A DNA stretch of 64,000 bases from DASXMT01 sp963781305. GTDB taxonomy: Bacteria; Actinomycetota; Acidimicrobiia; Acidimicrobiales; RAAP-2. The stretch is taken from contig CAWAFL010000011.1 of the NCBI GenBank assembly GCA_963781305.1, positions 248,001-312,000 on the forward strand. The letters are read 5' to 3'. The notes below the pieces were generated by a model. The model ran no database searches. It was given only the letters and a program-made list of their open reading frames with translations, and was not told the DNA's origin. The position numbers were made by a program, and so were the translations under genes. Below are positions 8,350-17,095 of the stretch, one piece after another (position 1 is the stretch's first letter; every line of letters starts with the position of its first letter).

Positions 8350-9582
8350 ATGGACATCAGCGCGAAGGCTGCGGAGGCCGAGCAGATGCGGTTCGAGGCG
8401 ATGGACGCCCTGGCCGGCGGCACCCGCGATCCCTACCCCGAGTTCGCCGAGAAGCGAACGCACGACCCGGTGTGGCGCGGCACCCTCATGGACCACTCCA
8501 ACGTCCCCCCCGAGTTCATCCCCGACGAGGAGTGGGCCGTCTTCCGCTACGAGGATGTGTCGCGGGTGTTCCGCGACCAAAAGCAGTTCAGCTCGGAGGG
8601 ATACAACGAGACCATCGGACTGGTCATGGGCTCCACCATCTTGGGCATGATGGGATCGCCCCATCGCGAGCACCGCAACCTGGTGGCCAACGCCTTCAAG
8701 GAGCGGTCCCTGCAGCGCTGGGAGCCTGAGTTCATCGCGCCGGTCTGCCACCGGCTCATCGACGAGGTCATCGAGGAGGGTCGGGCCGACCTGGTCCGGG
8801 CGTTGACCTTCGAGTTCCCGGTGCGGGTCATCGTCAATATCCTGGGCCTTCCCGCCGATGACCTGGACATGTTCAAGCAGCTGTCCATGCAGCTCATCGG
8901 CATCGCCGGCGACATGGAGACCGGCTTCAACGCCTCGCTCGCCCTCCAGGAGTACTTCCAGGGCCAGATCGAGGCTCGACGCTCCAAGCCGACCGACGAC
9001 GTGATCAACGACCTGGTCACCGCCGAGGTGGACGGGGAGAAGCTGACCGACGAGGCCATCGTCTCCTTCCTCCGCCTCTTGTTGCCCGCCGGCGTGGAGA
9101 CCACCTATCGGTCGTCGGGCAACCTGTTGTTCCTGCTGCTGACCCACCCCGATCAGCTGGCCGCGGTCCGCCAGGATCGGTCCTTGGTCCCCCAGGCCAT
9201 CGAGGAGGGCCTGCGGCGGGAGACGCCGCTCACCAATGTGGCCCGGTGGGCCACAACCGACGTCGAGCTGGGCGGGAAGACCATCCCCAAGGGGGCCACG
9301 GTCGGCGTGTGCATGGGATCGGCCAACCACGACGAGACCCGATGGGACGATGCCGAGTCCTTCGACATCTTCCGACCCCAGCTCCCCCATATTTCCTTCG
9401 CTGCCGGTCCCCACGTGTGCCTGGGCATGCACCTGGCCCGGTTGGAGACCCGGGTTGCGCTCAACGTCGTGCTCGACCGGCTGGGGGACGTGGCCCTCGA
9501 TCCTGGTGACCGCGATCCCCACATCCGGGGAATGATCTTCCGGTCGCCCACCAGCCTGCCCGTGACCTTTCGCGCCGCCTAG
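8350..9582 (+). CDS. Cytochrome P450
   Basis: 410 residues, a normal soluble bacterial P450. The I-helix oxygen-activation motif is AGVETT, the K-helix is EEGLR (ExxR), and the heme loop is FAAGPHVCLG with Cys357 as thiolate ligand. Start 8350 is preferred because GGAGGTC lies 3-4 bp upstream; an in-frame ATG at 8299 would add 17 residues and overlap the palindrome. No ferredoxin or reductase is adjacent, so redox partners must come from elsewhere. The substrate is unknown. Its position inside the isoprenoid gene cluster hints at terpenoid or sterol-like substrates but does not prove it. Confidence 0.93.
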   Translation: MDISAKAAEAEQMRFEAMDALAGGTRDPYPEFAEKRTHDPVWRGTLMDHSNVPPEFIPDEEWAVFRYEDVSRVFRDQKQFSSEGYNETIGLVMGSTILGMMGSPHREHRNLVANAFKERSLQRWEPEFIAPVCHRLIDEVIEEGRADLVRALTFEFPVRVIVNILGLPADDLDMFKQLSMQLIGIAGDMETGFNASLALQEYFQGQIEARRSKPTDDVINDLVTAEVDGEKLTDEAIVSFLRLLLPAGVETTYRSSGNLLFLLLTHPDQLAAVRQDRSLVPQAIEEGLRRETPLTNVARWATTDVELGGKTIPKGATVGVCMGSANHDETRWDDAESFDIFRPQLPHISFAAGPHVCLGMHLARLETRVALNVVLDRLGDVALDPGDRDPHIRGMIFRSPTSLPVTFRAA

Positions 9583-9645
9583 GGCAACCGAGCGGAGGTC
9601 GGCGGGCTGTCCGCCGTGTGCCGAGGGACGGCGAACGGGCGCCGA

Positions 9646-9651
9646 TAGCAT
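9646..9651 (+). promoter_or_regulatory. -10-like box deciding the ispG start
   Basis: TAGCAT overlaps the first possible ATG (9650) and ends 7 bases before the second (9659). A transcript initiating about 7 bases downstream of this box would begin at 9659, which favours a leaderless start there. Confidence 0.45.
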
Positions 9652-9658
9652 GAGGACC

Positions 9659-10894
9659 ATGGGACGAACCGCCTGGACCACGACCGAGCGCCGCCCGACC
9701 CGACGGATCAGCGTCGGCTCAGTGCCCGTCGGCGACGGTGCGCCGGTCACCGTGCAGTCGATGACCACGACCAAGACGGCTGACGCCGAGGGCACGCTCG
9801 TCCAGATCTACGCGCTGGCCGCGGCCGGGGCAGACATGGTGCGCTGCACCTGCAACGAGGAGGCGGCGGCGGAGGGGCTGGCCCGGATCATTCCTCGTTC
9901 GCCGGTACCGATCATCGCCGACATCCACTTCCACCACGAGATGGCGCTGGCCGCCCTGGAAGCAGGCGTGCAGGGCCTCCGGCTCAACCCGGGCAACCTC
10001 CGCAAGGCCCATGAGATCAAGCAGGTGGCCTCGGAGGCGAAGGACAGGGGCGTCCCCATCCGGATCGGCGTGAACGCCGGATCGCTCCACCCCGATCTCT
10101 ACAAGCGGTTCGGTGGGGCCACTCCGGAGGCGTTGGTGGAGTCGGCCCGCATGGAGCTCGAGTACTTCGCCGAGGTCGGCTTCGACGACGTGAAGATCTC
10201 GGTCAAGGCCTCCTCGGTCCCGTTGATGATCGAGTCCTACCGGCTGGCCTCGGAGACGTTCGACCACCCACTCCACCTCGGGGTGACCGAGGCAGGCCCG
10301 CCTCCGGCCGGGCTGCTCAAGGGCACGGCCGGGATCGCCACGCTGCTGGCAGAGGGCATCGGCGACACCATCCGCTACTCGCTCACGGCCGATCCGGTCG
10401 AAGAGGCGCGGGCGGGGCGTCAGCTGCTCGAGGCCCTGGGCCTCCGGGAGCGCAAGGGCCTCGACCTCATCGCCTGTCCCAGCTGTGGCCGGGCGGAGAT
10501 CGATGTGATCGCCGTGGCCAAGGCCGCCCAGGAGGCGTTGGAGAACCGGAACCTCCCCATCCAGGTGGCCGTCATGGGGTGCGTGGTGAACGGTCCCGGC
10601 GAAGCGCGGGAGGCCGATCTGGGCATCGCCGCCGGCAAGCGCCGGGGACACCTGTTCATCAAGGGCAAGATCATCCGCGTCGTCCCCGAGGACGAGATGG
10701 TCTCCGCACTGGTGGCCGAGGCCGAGCAGTTGGTGGCCGAGGGAGTCGAGGCCCGCTTGGCCCTGGCCGACGCCGGTGCCGAGGCGGAGGCGGAGGCCGA
10801 TCGGCGAGACCTGCTCGAGGCCAAGGGAACCGACGCCAACGCCTCGGAGACCAAAGTGGAGCTGATCCGGAAGAAGTTCGGCGAGGAAGGCTGA
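9659..10894 (+). CDS. ispG: 4-hydroxy-3-methylbut-2-enyl diphosphate synthase (flavodoxin/ferredoxin)
   Basis: 411 residues. The penultimate MEP-pathway enzyme, a [4Fe-4S] protein converting MEcPP to HMBPP. The TIM-barrel part starts at VGSVPVGDGAPVTVQSMT. The cluster ligands are the CPSC pair (Cys273, Cys276) and Cys308 in MGCVVNGPGE, where the Glu is the usual fourth ligand. A Glu/Ala-rich stretch near the C-terminus is an unusual add-on. The alternative ATG at 9650 adds three residues but overlaps a -10-like box. It works in the same pathway as dxr 4 kb upstream. Confidence 0.96.
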   Translation: MGRTAWTTTERRPTRRISVGSVPVGDGAPVTVQSMTTTKTADAEGTLVQIYALAAAGADMVRCTCNEEAAAEGLARIIPRSPVPIIADIHFHHEMALAALEAGVQGLRLNPGNLRKAHEIKQVASEAKDRGVPIRIGVNAGSLHPDLYKRFGGATPEALVESARMELEYFAEVGFDDVKISVKASSVPLMIESYRLASETFDHPLHLGVTEAGPPPAGLLKGTAGIATLLAEGIGDTIRYSLTADPVEEARAGRQLLEALGLRERKGLDLIACPSCGRAEIDVIAVAKAAQEALENRNLPIQVAVMGCVVNGPGEAREADLGIAAGKRRGHLFIKGKIIRVVPEDEMVSALVAEAEQLVAEGVEARLALADAGAEAEAEADRRDLLEAKGTDANASETKVELIRKKFGEEG

Positions 10895-11164
10895 TCGCCA
10901 CCCGTTGAGGCCAGGAGGGACGGGAGCCTCGTGCCCAGGCGACCCGTCGGGTGTGCCCGTGCACCTCGTGGTCGGGTCGAGGGGACCGGCCCGAGGGGCG
11001 GCAGATCCGGTCGAGGGGTGAGGAGCGCGAGATCGTCGTCGGTTCGGTCATGGGCGAGCTGGGCCGGCCGGCGGTCTCTGTCCAGTCGACCGCATAGTCG
11101 CTGGTCAGCGGATCATCGGTCACGGATCGAGGTTGGCGCAGGGCCCGGCCTGCGAGCACCTCAG

Positions 11165-11194
11165 GAGACAGAAATCGGCCGGAACTGCTATACT
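11165..11194 (+). promoter_or_regulatory. Promoter of the rimP-nusA-infB operon
   Basis: TATACT at 11189-11194 is the best -10 in the ispG-rimP gap, with GAGACA (4 of 6 to TTGACA) 18 bp upstream. Transcripts would carry a leader of about 140 bases containing the hairpin at 11236. The rest of 10895-11164 shows no gene that I can support. Confidence 0.6.
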
Positions 11195-11235
11195 GGCTCC
11201 CTGCCGTTCAGTTGAAGTGGAGTGACGCTGACGAA

Positions 11236-11267
11236 GCGTGGGCGGACAGCCCACGCTTTTCTTTTCT
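11236..11267 (+). terminator. Intrinsic terminator (attenuator) in the rimP-nusA leader
   Basis: GCGTGGGC (11236-11243), loop GGACA, then GCCCACGC (11249-11256) form a perfect 8-bp stem followed by TTTTCTTTTCT. It lies between the promoter and the rimP start, not after a gene, so it should act as an attenuator. NusA is known to autoregulate through leader termination in Bacillus; that this happens here is inference. Confidence 0.75.
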
Positions 11268-11341
11268 GTTGGCTCCGCTTCTTCCCACTGGCAGGACGAG
11301 ACCATGATGAGCCCACCGAGCCGCAGAGAGGAGAGACACAG

Positions 11342-11938
11342 ATGGCTGAAGAACTGTTCCCTCTCCTCGAGCCCGTGCTGGCCGCCTCCTCGCTGGAGCT
11401 GATCGACGTCGAGGTCCGTTCCGGGGTGGTGCTGGTCACCGTCGACCGCGAGGGAGGCGTCGACCTCGAGGCGCTCACCCAGGCCAATCGAGCCGTTTCG
11501 AGCATCCTCGACGAGCACGACCCGATCCCTGGCCACTACACCCTGGAGGTGTCGAGCCCCGGGGTGGAGCGGACGTTGCGGACTCCGGCGCACTTTGCCC
11601 GGGCCGTGGGCGAGAAGGTCACGGTCAAGACCCGCCCGCACGTCCCTGGCGATCGCCGCCTGACCGGGACGCTGGTGGCATCGGACGATGACGGCCTGGT
11701 GCTGCGGATCGAGGACGATCCCGCCGGGGACCGCCGGCTGGGGTACTCCGACATCGACCGCGCTCGTACCGTCTTCGAATGGGGCCCCGCCCCCCGCCCC
11801 GGTGGTGGCGCCGGCAACACCGCCAAGGCCAAGAACAAGGCCGCCAAGGCCAAGAACACGGCCGCCAAGGCCAAGAACAGCCCGAAGTACAAGGCTGCCG
11901 GATCTACGCAGAACAGGAAGCAGGTCACCACGCCATGA
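11342..11938 (+). CDS. rimP: Ribosome maturation factor RimP
   Basis: 198 residues. RimP assists 30S maturation around S12. The family signature is GHYTLEVSSPGVERTLRTPAHF, with the preceding LELIDVEVRSGVVLVTVDREGGVDLE strand pattern. After about residue 150 it carries a low-complexity tail of repeated AAKAKN units, basic and probably RNA-binding, longer than typical. The start at 11342 follows GAGAGGAGAG; upstream in-frame codons belong to the leader hairpin. It overlaps nusA by 4 bp (ATGA). Confidence 0.94.
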   Translation: MAEELFPLLEPVLAASSLELIDVEVRSGVVLVTVDREGGVDLEALTQANRAVSSILDEHDPIPGHYTLEVSSPGVERTLRTPAHFARAVGEKVTVKTRPHVPGDRRLTGTLVASDDDGLVLRIEDDPAGDRRLGYSDIDRARTVFEWGPAPRPGGGAGNTAKAKNKAAKAKNTAAKAKNSPKYKAAGSTQNRKQVTTP

Positions 11939-13212
11939 GCAAGACGAACTTCGAGTTCCTCGATGCCCTCGGCCAGATCGCTCGCGACAAGGGGATCTCG
12001 GTCGAGGCACTTCTCGATGCCTTGGCCAATGCCCTCGTGGCCGCGTACAAGCGCACCCCGACGGCGGCCGAGGAGGCGGTGGTGACCATCGATCCCGAGT
12101 CGGGCGAGATCCGTGTCTACGGACAAGAGCTTGATGAGGACGGCAACGTCACCCGGGAGTGGGACGACACGCCCGACGACTTCGGCCGGATCGCGGCCCA
12201 GACGGCCAAGCAGGTCATTCTGCAGCGCATCCGCGAAGTGGAACGGGACCTCAAGTACGAGGAGTATGCCGGTCGCGAGGGTGACATCGTCACCGGGATC
12301 GTCCAGCAGACCGACAATCGCTACACCCTGCTCGACCTGGGCAAGGTCGAGGCGTTGCTGCCCCAGGCCGAACAGGTGTCCTATGAGCGCTACGAGCACG
12401 GCGCCCGCCTCAAGGCGTACATCGTCGAGGTCCGCAAGACGACCAAGGGGCCCCAGATCGTGGTCAGCCGGAGCCATCCGGGCCTGATCAAGCGGCTCTT
12501 CGAGCTGGAGGTGCCGGAGATCTCCTCGGGAGCGGTGGAGATCAAGGCGGCGGCCCGAGAGCCCGGGCACCGGACCAAGATCGCCGTGTGGTCCAACGAT
12601 CCCAACGTGGACCCGGTGGGCGCCTGCGTGGGCGCCCGGGGATCTCGCGTCCGCATGGTCACCAACGAGCTCCGCGGGGAGCGGGTCGACGTGGTCCCCT
12701 ACTCGGACGACCCTGTCGAGCTCATCCAGAGCGCGCTGGCGCCTGCCCGGGTACGGGAGGTCCGCCTCGACGACGAGACGGGGACGGCGACGGTCATCGT
12801 CAGCGACTACCAGCTGTCGTTGGCCATCGGCAAGGAAGGGCAGAACGCCCGCCTGGCCGCCCGGCTCACCGGTTGGCGTATCGACATCAAGAGCGAGACC
12901 CAGCTGGCCGAAGAGGAGGCCGGGTACGGAGGCGAGGAATGGGCCCAGGGTGAGTGGGTTCAAAACGACGCCGGTGAGATGGTCTGGCAGCCCGCCGAGG
13001 GCGGGGAGGCCCTGTCGGCCACGCAGTGGTCCGAAGGGGCTGAGGGCGCCGAGGGAACGGACGGTGCCGAGGGTGCCGCCGGTAGTGTGGTGGCAGCCCC
13101 CGGCGAAAGCACGGAGACGTCCGAAGCCGTACCGGGGGCTGGCGTCGAACCGCCGCCCGTGGCCGAGCCGGCCGCCGGCGCCGATGCGCTGACCGGGGAG
13201 AATCCGGCATAG
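11935..13212 (+). CDS. nusA: Transcription termination/antitermination factor NusA
   Basis: 425 residues. It binds RNA polymerase and nascent RNA, controlling pausing and termination. The N-terminal RNAP-binding domain (1-110), S1 domain (about 115-190, REGDIVTGIVQQTDNRYTLLDLGKVEALLP) and two KH domains (DPVGACVGARGSRV and SLAIGKEGQNARLAARLTGW) are in order. The last about 90 residues are acidic and Ala/Gly-rich. The ATG overlaps the rimP stop. The UAG stop overlaps the probable unusual start of ylxR. Confidence 0.96.
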   Translation: MSKTNFEFLDALGQIARDKGISVEALLDALANALVAAYKRTPTAAEEAVVTIDPESGEIRVYGQELDEDGNVTREWDDTPDDFGRIAAQTAKQVILQRIREVERDLKYEEYAGREGDIVTGIVQQTDNRYTLLDLGKVEALLPQAEQVSYERYEHGARLKAYIVEVRKTTKGPQIVVSRSHPGLIKRLFELEVPEISSGAVEIKAAAREPGHRTKIAVWSNDPNVDPVGACVGARGSRVRMVTNELRGERVDVVPYSDDPVELIQSALAPARVREVRLDDETGTATVIVSDYQLSLAIGKEGQNARLAARLTGWRIDIKSETQLAEEEAGYGGEEWAQGEWVQNDAGEMVWQPAEGGEALSATQWSEGAEGAEGTDGAEGAAGSVVAAPGESTETSEAVPGAGVEPPPVAEPAAGADALTGENPA

Positions 13213-13541
13213 CCCCGATTCGAACCTGCATCGGCTGCCGGCGTACAGCGACGCCGGATCAGCTGGTGCGGTTGGCCCGTCTCCCCAACGGCGAAGTGGT
13301 CGTGGGGCGGGATGCTCGGGGCCGAGGGGCCTGGTTGTGCCGTTCCTCGACCTCGTGTGTGGAGCGTGCCCTGCGCCGGGGAGCGCTCTCCCGGGCCCTG
13401 CGCGGTCCGGTTGCTCCGGACCAGGTCGAGCGGCTGCGAGCGCTGCTGACCCCGGTCGAGGGGAGGCCGGGCGCTGTGATGTGCGAGGATAGAGGTTCGC
13501 ATGTGCGAGCCACCGAATGCGAAGTGAACGAAGGACAGTAG
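13209..13541 (+). CDS. ylxR: YlxR/RnpM-type RNA-binding protein with a non-canonical start codon
   Basis: About 110 residues. The family hallmark RTCIGCRR, then LVRLARLPNGEVVVGRDARGRGAWLC and CVERALRRGALSRAL, identifies YlxR, recently described as an RNase P modulator in Bacillus. No ATG, GTG or TTG exists before the hallmark back into nusA; the first GTG (13266) would delete it. ATA at 13209 lies 8 bases after GGGGAG and overlaps the nusA stop (ATAG). ATT at 13218 is the other option. The order nusA-ylxR-infB is conserved, so the gene itself is secure; the exact start is not. Confidence 0.82.
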   Translation: MAPIRTCIGCRRTATPDQLVRLARLPNGEVVVGRDARGRGAWLCRSSTSCVERALRRGALSRALRGPVAPDQVERLRALLTPVEGRPGAVMCEDRGSHVRATECEVNEGQ

Positions 13542-13547
13542 GAACCG

Positions 13548-16500
13548 TTGCCCAAGAAGATCCGCGTCTACGAGCTGGCCCATGAGCTCGGTCTGACCAA
13601 CAAAGAGGCCCTTGACCTCTGCCTCTCTCTCGGGATGGGGGTCAAGAGCCACTCGTCGTCCATCGAGGACGCGCAAGCCGATCGCGCCCGGAGAAAGGCC
13701 GACCGGGAGGGTCTCCGTCGTCCGGTCCAGCCCGAGGAGCCAGCGGCGCCGGCCAAGGCGACCAAGAAGGCAGCGGCAGCCAAGAAGGTCGCAGCCACAG
13801 AGCAGCCCGACACCACCCTCACGAAGTCCGACGGCGACATCCCGCCGACCTCGACGCCGGCCACCAGCGGAACGGACGGCGAGCTCCCCGACGGCGGGGG
13901 TTCGACGACGCCGATCAAGCGATCGGGTGCCCGCCTGGTCACCAGCAGCCGACCTGCGCCCGAGCAGCCGGGATCGACGGGGCCCTCGTTGGTCCGTTCG
14001 AGCCCGAGCCCTGCGGCCGCTCCTACCGCCCCGGCGGCGCCCCGCCCCGCCGCCACCCCACCGCCTGCCCCGCGTCCCGCACCGGCACCTGCCGCCGCTC
14101 CGACGCCCCAGGCACCGGCTGCGGCCGCTCCCGCCGCGCCCGCTCCCGCCGCGCCCACTCAGCCCGCGCCCGCAGCGACGCCGCCAACCGCTCAGCCCGC
14201 GGCTCCGGCCGCGCCGGTATCAGCACCGCCGGCTCCCGCCGCCCCTGCGGTCAGCGCACCCGCAGCAAGTGCCCCCGCTGCACCGGCACCAGCAGCGGCA
14301 CCAACGCCAGCCCCGGTGGCAAGTGCCCCCGCCGCTCCTGCGGCGGCTGCTCCGACCGCCCCCGCCCCGCCGACGTCGGGTCCGGCCCGGCCGCCCACCA
14401 GCCAATCGGGCAAGCCCGTTCCGCCCCCGCCCGGCGGTCCGCCCCGGTCGGTCAGCGGCCGCCCGATCCCGCCGCCGCCCGGCGCCGGTGGTCGGCGGAC
14501 TCCTCCTGGGGCCGGTCGCCCCGGTCCCGGTGGACCCGGTGGTCGCCCGAGCGGCGGCGGCTATGCCGGTCGTCCCGGCGGCGCCGGCGCAGGTCGTCCC
14601 GGTGGTGCCGGTGGTGGCACCGGTGGTGGGTTCGGGGCACGCCCCGGTGGCGGTGGTGGCTTCACCGGCGGCCGCCCCGGCGGCCCTGGTGGACCTGGTG
14701 GTGGCCCCGGCGGTCCTCCCGGTCGCGGTGGTCCCGGCATGGGACGCGGCCGTCCCAACCAGCGCCGACCCCGTCGTCGCCGTCGGAACCTCGAAGAGCT
14801 GGAGCCGACGCAGCTCACCGCCTATACGCCGTCGACCGCCCCGGTTCCCGACTCCGAGGTCATCGTGGAACGCGGCTCGACCGCACGCGACCTCGGCCCC
14901 AAGCTGAACCGGTCAGCCGGCGACGTGATCCGGTTCCTCCTCCTGCAGGGCGAGATGGTCACGGCCACCCAGTCGCTCACCGACGACATGATCGAGCTGT
15001 TCGCCGCCGAACTGGGGGCGACGGTCCGATTGGTCGACCCCGGCGAGGAGCGCGAGGCCGAGCTGCTGGCCAAGTACTTCGACGATGACGACGACGAGGA
15101 GGACGAGGCCGATCTGCGGCCCCGTCCCCCCGTGGTCACCGTCATGGGCCATGTCGACCACGGCAAGACCCTCCTGCTCGACCGCATCCGCTCGGCCAAC
15201 GTGGTCGCCGGGGAGGCCGGCGGCATTACCCAGCACATTGGCGCCTACCAGGTCGAGTACAACGGCAAGCCCATCACCTTCATCGACACCCCGGGCCACG
15301 AGGCCTTCTCGGCCATGCGTGCCCGCGGCGCCGAGGTGACCGACATCGTGGTCCTGGTGGTGGCGGCCGACGACGGCGTGATGCCCCAGACCATCGAGGC
15401 CATCAACCACGCCAAGCTGGCCGAGGTGCCCATCATCGTCGCCGTGAACAAGATCGACCGTGAAGAGGCCGATCCCAACCGCGTGCTCCAGCAGATCTCC
15501 GAGTACGGCCTGGTGCCCGAGGCGTGGGGCGGCGACACCATCACCGTTGAGGTGTCGGCCCTCCAGAACCTGGGTGTCGACGACCTGTTGGAGCAGATCG
15601 TGCTGGTGGCCGAGGTCGAGGAGCTGGTAGCCAGCCCCGAGGGGCCTGCCCGCGGCTTCGTCATCGAGGCCGAGCTCGAGGTGGGCCGGGGCCCGGTGGC
15701 CTCGGTCATCGTGGAGCGGGGCACGTTGCGGGTGGGTGACCCCATCGTGGCCGGTGCCGCGTGGGGCAAGGTGAAAGCCCTCGTCGACGACCGCGGCGAC
15801 CAGATCAAAGAGGCACCGCCGTCCACGCCGGTCCAGGTGCTCGGGTTCTCCGAGCCTCCCAATGCGGGCGACGAGCTCCGGGTGGCCCCCGAGCTGGCCC
15901 AGGCCCGCACCATCGGCGAGGCCCGTGCCCATCGCTACCGGGTGGCCGGGCACGTCCCCGCCGCCGCATCGGCGCTGGGCGGGGCCAAGTTGGAGGACCT
16001 CTTCGAGCAGATCCAGCGGGGCGAGACGGCCACGCTGAACATCATCTTGAAGGCCGACGTCCAGGGCTCGCTCGAGGCGATCACCGAGAGCCTCCGGAAG
16101 CTGGAGCGCGACGACGTGAAGCTCAGCTTCGTGCAGCGCGGCGTCGGCGGCATCACCGAGAACGACGTCCAGACGGCCCAGGCCTCGAATGCCACCATCA
16201 TCGGCTTCAACGTCCGCCCCGACCGCCGGGCCCGCGAGCAGGCGGTGAAGGCCAATGTCGAGATCCGTACCTACGAGATCATCTACAACCTGCTCGAGGA
16301 CCTCCAGGCGGCCATGCTCGGCCTGCTGGCGCCGGTCTACGAGGAGATCGTCACCGGCGAGGCCGAGGTGCGCGAGGTCTTCCGGGTGCCGCGGATAGGC
16401 GCCATTGCCGGGTGTTACGTCCGAGAGGGCGTGATCACCCGCGGGTCGAAGGTGCGCTTCCTCCGGGAGGGCGTGGTGATCTGGAAGGGCTCGATCACCT

Positions 16501-16637
16501 CCCTGCGCCGGTTCAAGGACGACGCCCGTGAGGTCTCTGCCGGGTTCGAGTGCGGTATCGGGCTCTCGGACTACCAGGACCTGAAGAACGGCGACGTTAT
16601 CGAGACCTACGAAGAGCGCGAGATCCCCCGGACCTGA
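13548..16637 (+). CDS. infB: Translation initiation factor IF-2
   Basis: 1029 residues. A GTPase that delivers initiator tRNA to the 30S subunit. The N-terminal IF2N domain (KIRVYELAHELGLTNKEALDLCLSLG) is followed by a Pro/Ala and then Gly/Arg/Pro-rich linker (about 65-415) and a second IF2N-like segment. The G domain has G1 GHVDHGKT (534-541), G3 starting at Asp580 (DTPGHE) and G4 NKID (634-637); domains II-IV follow. It starts with TTG 6 bp after ylxR, with AGGA upstream. The linker is long even for actinobacteria. Confidence 0.96.
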   Translation: MPKKIRVYELAHELGLTNKEALDLCLSLGMGVKSHSSSIEDAQADRARRKADREGLRRPVQPEEPAAPAKATKKAAAAKKVAATEQPDTTLTKSDGDIPPTSTPATSGTDGELPDGGGSTTPIKRSGARLVTSSRPAPEQPGSTGPSLVRSSPSPAAAPTAPAAPRPAATPPPAPRPAPAPAAAPTPQAPAAAAPAAPAPAAPTQPAPAATPPTAQPAAPAAPVSAPPAPAAPAVSAPAASAPAAPAPAAAPTPAPVASAPAAPAAAAPTAPAPPTSGPARPPTSQSGKPVPPPPGGPPRSVSGRPIPPPPGAGGRRTPPGAGRPGPGGPGGRPSGGGYAGRPGGAGAGRPGGAGGGTGGGFGARPGGGGGFTGGRPGGPGGPGGGPGGPPGRGGPGMGRGRPNQRRPRRRRRNLEELEPTQLTAYTPSTAPVPDSEVIVERGSTARDLGPKLNRSAGDVIRFLLLQGEMVTATQSLTDDMIELFAAELGATVRLVDPGEEREAELLAKYFDDDDDEEDEADLRPRPPVVTVMGHVDHGKTLLLDRIRSANVVAGEAGGITQHIGAYQVEYNGKPITFIDTPGHEAFSAMRARGAEVTDIVVLVVAADDGVMPQTIEAINHAKLAEVPIIVAVNKIDREEADPNRVLQQISEYGLVPEAWGGDTITVEVSALQNLGVDDLLEQIVLVAEVEELVASPEGPARGFVIEAELEVGRGPVASVIVERGTLRVGDPIVAGAAWGKVKALVDDRGDQIKEAPPSTPVQVLGFSEPPNAGDELRVAPELAQARTIGEARAHRYRVAGHVPAAASALGGAKLEDLFEQIQRGETATLNIILKADVQGSLEAITESLRKLERDDVKLSFVQRGVGGITENDVQTAQASNATIIGFNVRPDRRAREQAVKANVEIRTYEIIYNLLEDLQAAMLGLLAPVYEEIVTGEAEVREVFRVPRIGAIAGCYVREGVITRGSKVRFLREGVVIWKGSITSLRRFKDDAREVSAGFECGIGLSDYQDLKNGDVIETYEEREIPRT

Positions 16638-16690
16638 CCGGTTCGACGGGACCATCGAACCGGGTCCTGGGGCCCGGACCGGAGAAGCTG

Positions 16691-17095
16691 ATGCCTGGTC
16701 GCCGCCATGACAATCGAGGTGCGGCTCCCTACGCAAGGTCGCTCCGGGTCAACCAGGTCCTGCGCCAGATCCTGGCCGAGGAGCTGGAGCGCTTGGCTGA
16801 TGCCGACGAGCGCCTGCGCCTGGTCACCATCACTGCGGTGGACACGGCCCCCGACCTGCGGACGGCCCGGGTGTACCTGAGCTCGATGTCCGACGACGCA
16901 GCCGAAGCGCTCAGCGAGCGACGGGTGCAGCTCCAGCGGTCGATGGGGAGCCAGGTGCGGATGAAGCGGACGCCGATGCTCGCCTTCGAGCTCGATCCTG
17001 CGGTGGTGGCCGGCGGGCGGGTGGAGGACGTCCTCCGCCGGCTGCACGAGCTGGAGCAGCGCCGCGAGGCAGACGAGGAGCAGCCCGACCGGTGA
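16691..17095 (+). CDS. rbfA: Ribosome-binding factor A
   Basis: 134 residues. It assists 16S 5'-end processing and cold adaptation of the 30S subunit. The KH-like fold is evident from RVNQVLRQILAEELERL, VTITAVDTAPDLRTARVYLS and RMKRTPMLAFELDP. The ATG at 16691 gives the usual N-terminus; a longer in-frame reading overlaps infB. Its stop overlaps the truB GTG (GTGA). Many actinobacteria have a DHH phosphoesterase gene between rbfA and truB; it is absent here. Confidence 0.94.
   Translation: MPGRRHDNRGAAPYARSLRVNQVLRQILAEELERLADADERLRLVTITAVDTAPDLRTARVYLSSMSDDAAEALSERRVQLQRSMGSQVRMKRTPMLAFELDPAVVAGGRVEDVLRRLHELEQRREADEEQPDR

Noticed and set aside
14452..14818. Minus-strand frames in the infB linker
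   Set aside because: Low-complexity Gly/Pro/Arg DNA is open in several frames. No homology beyond composition.
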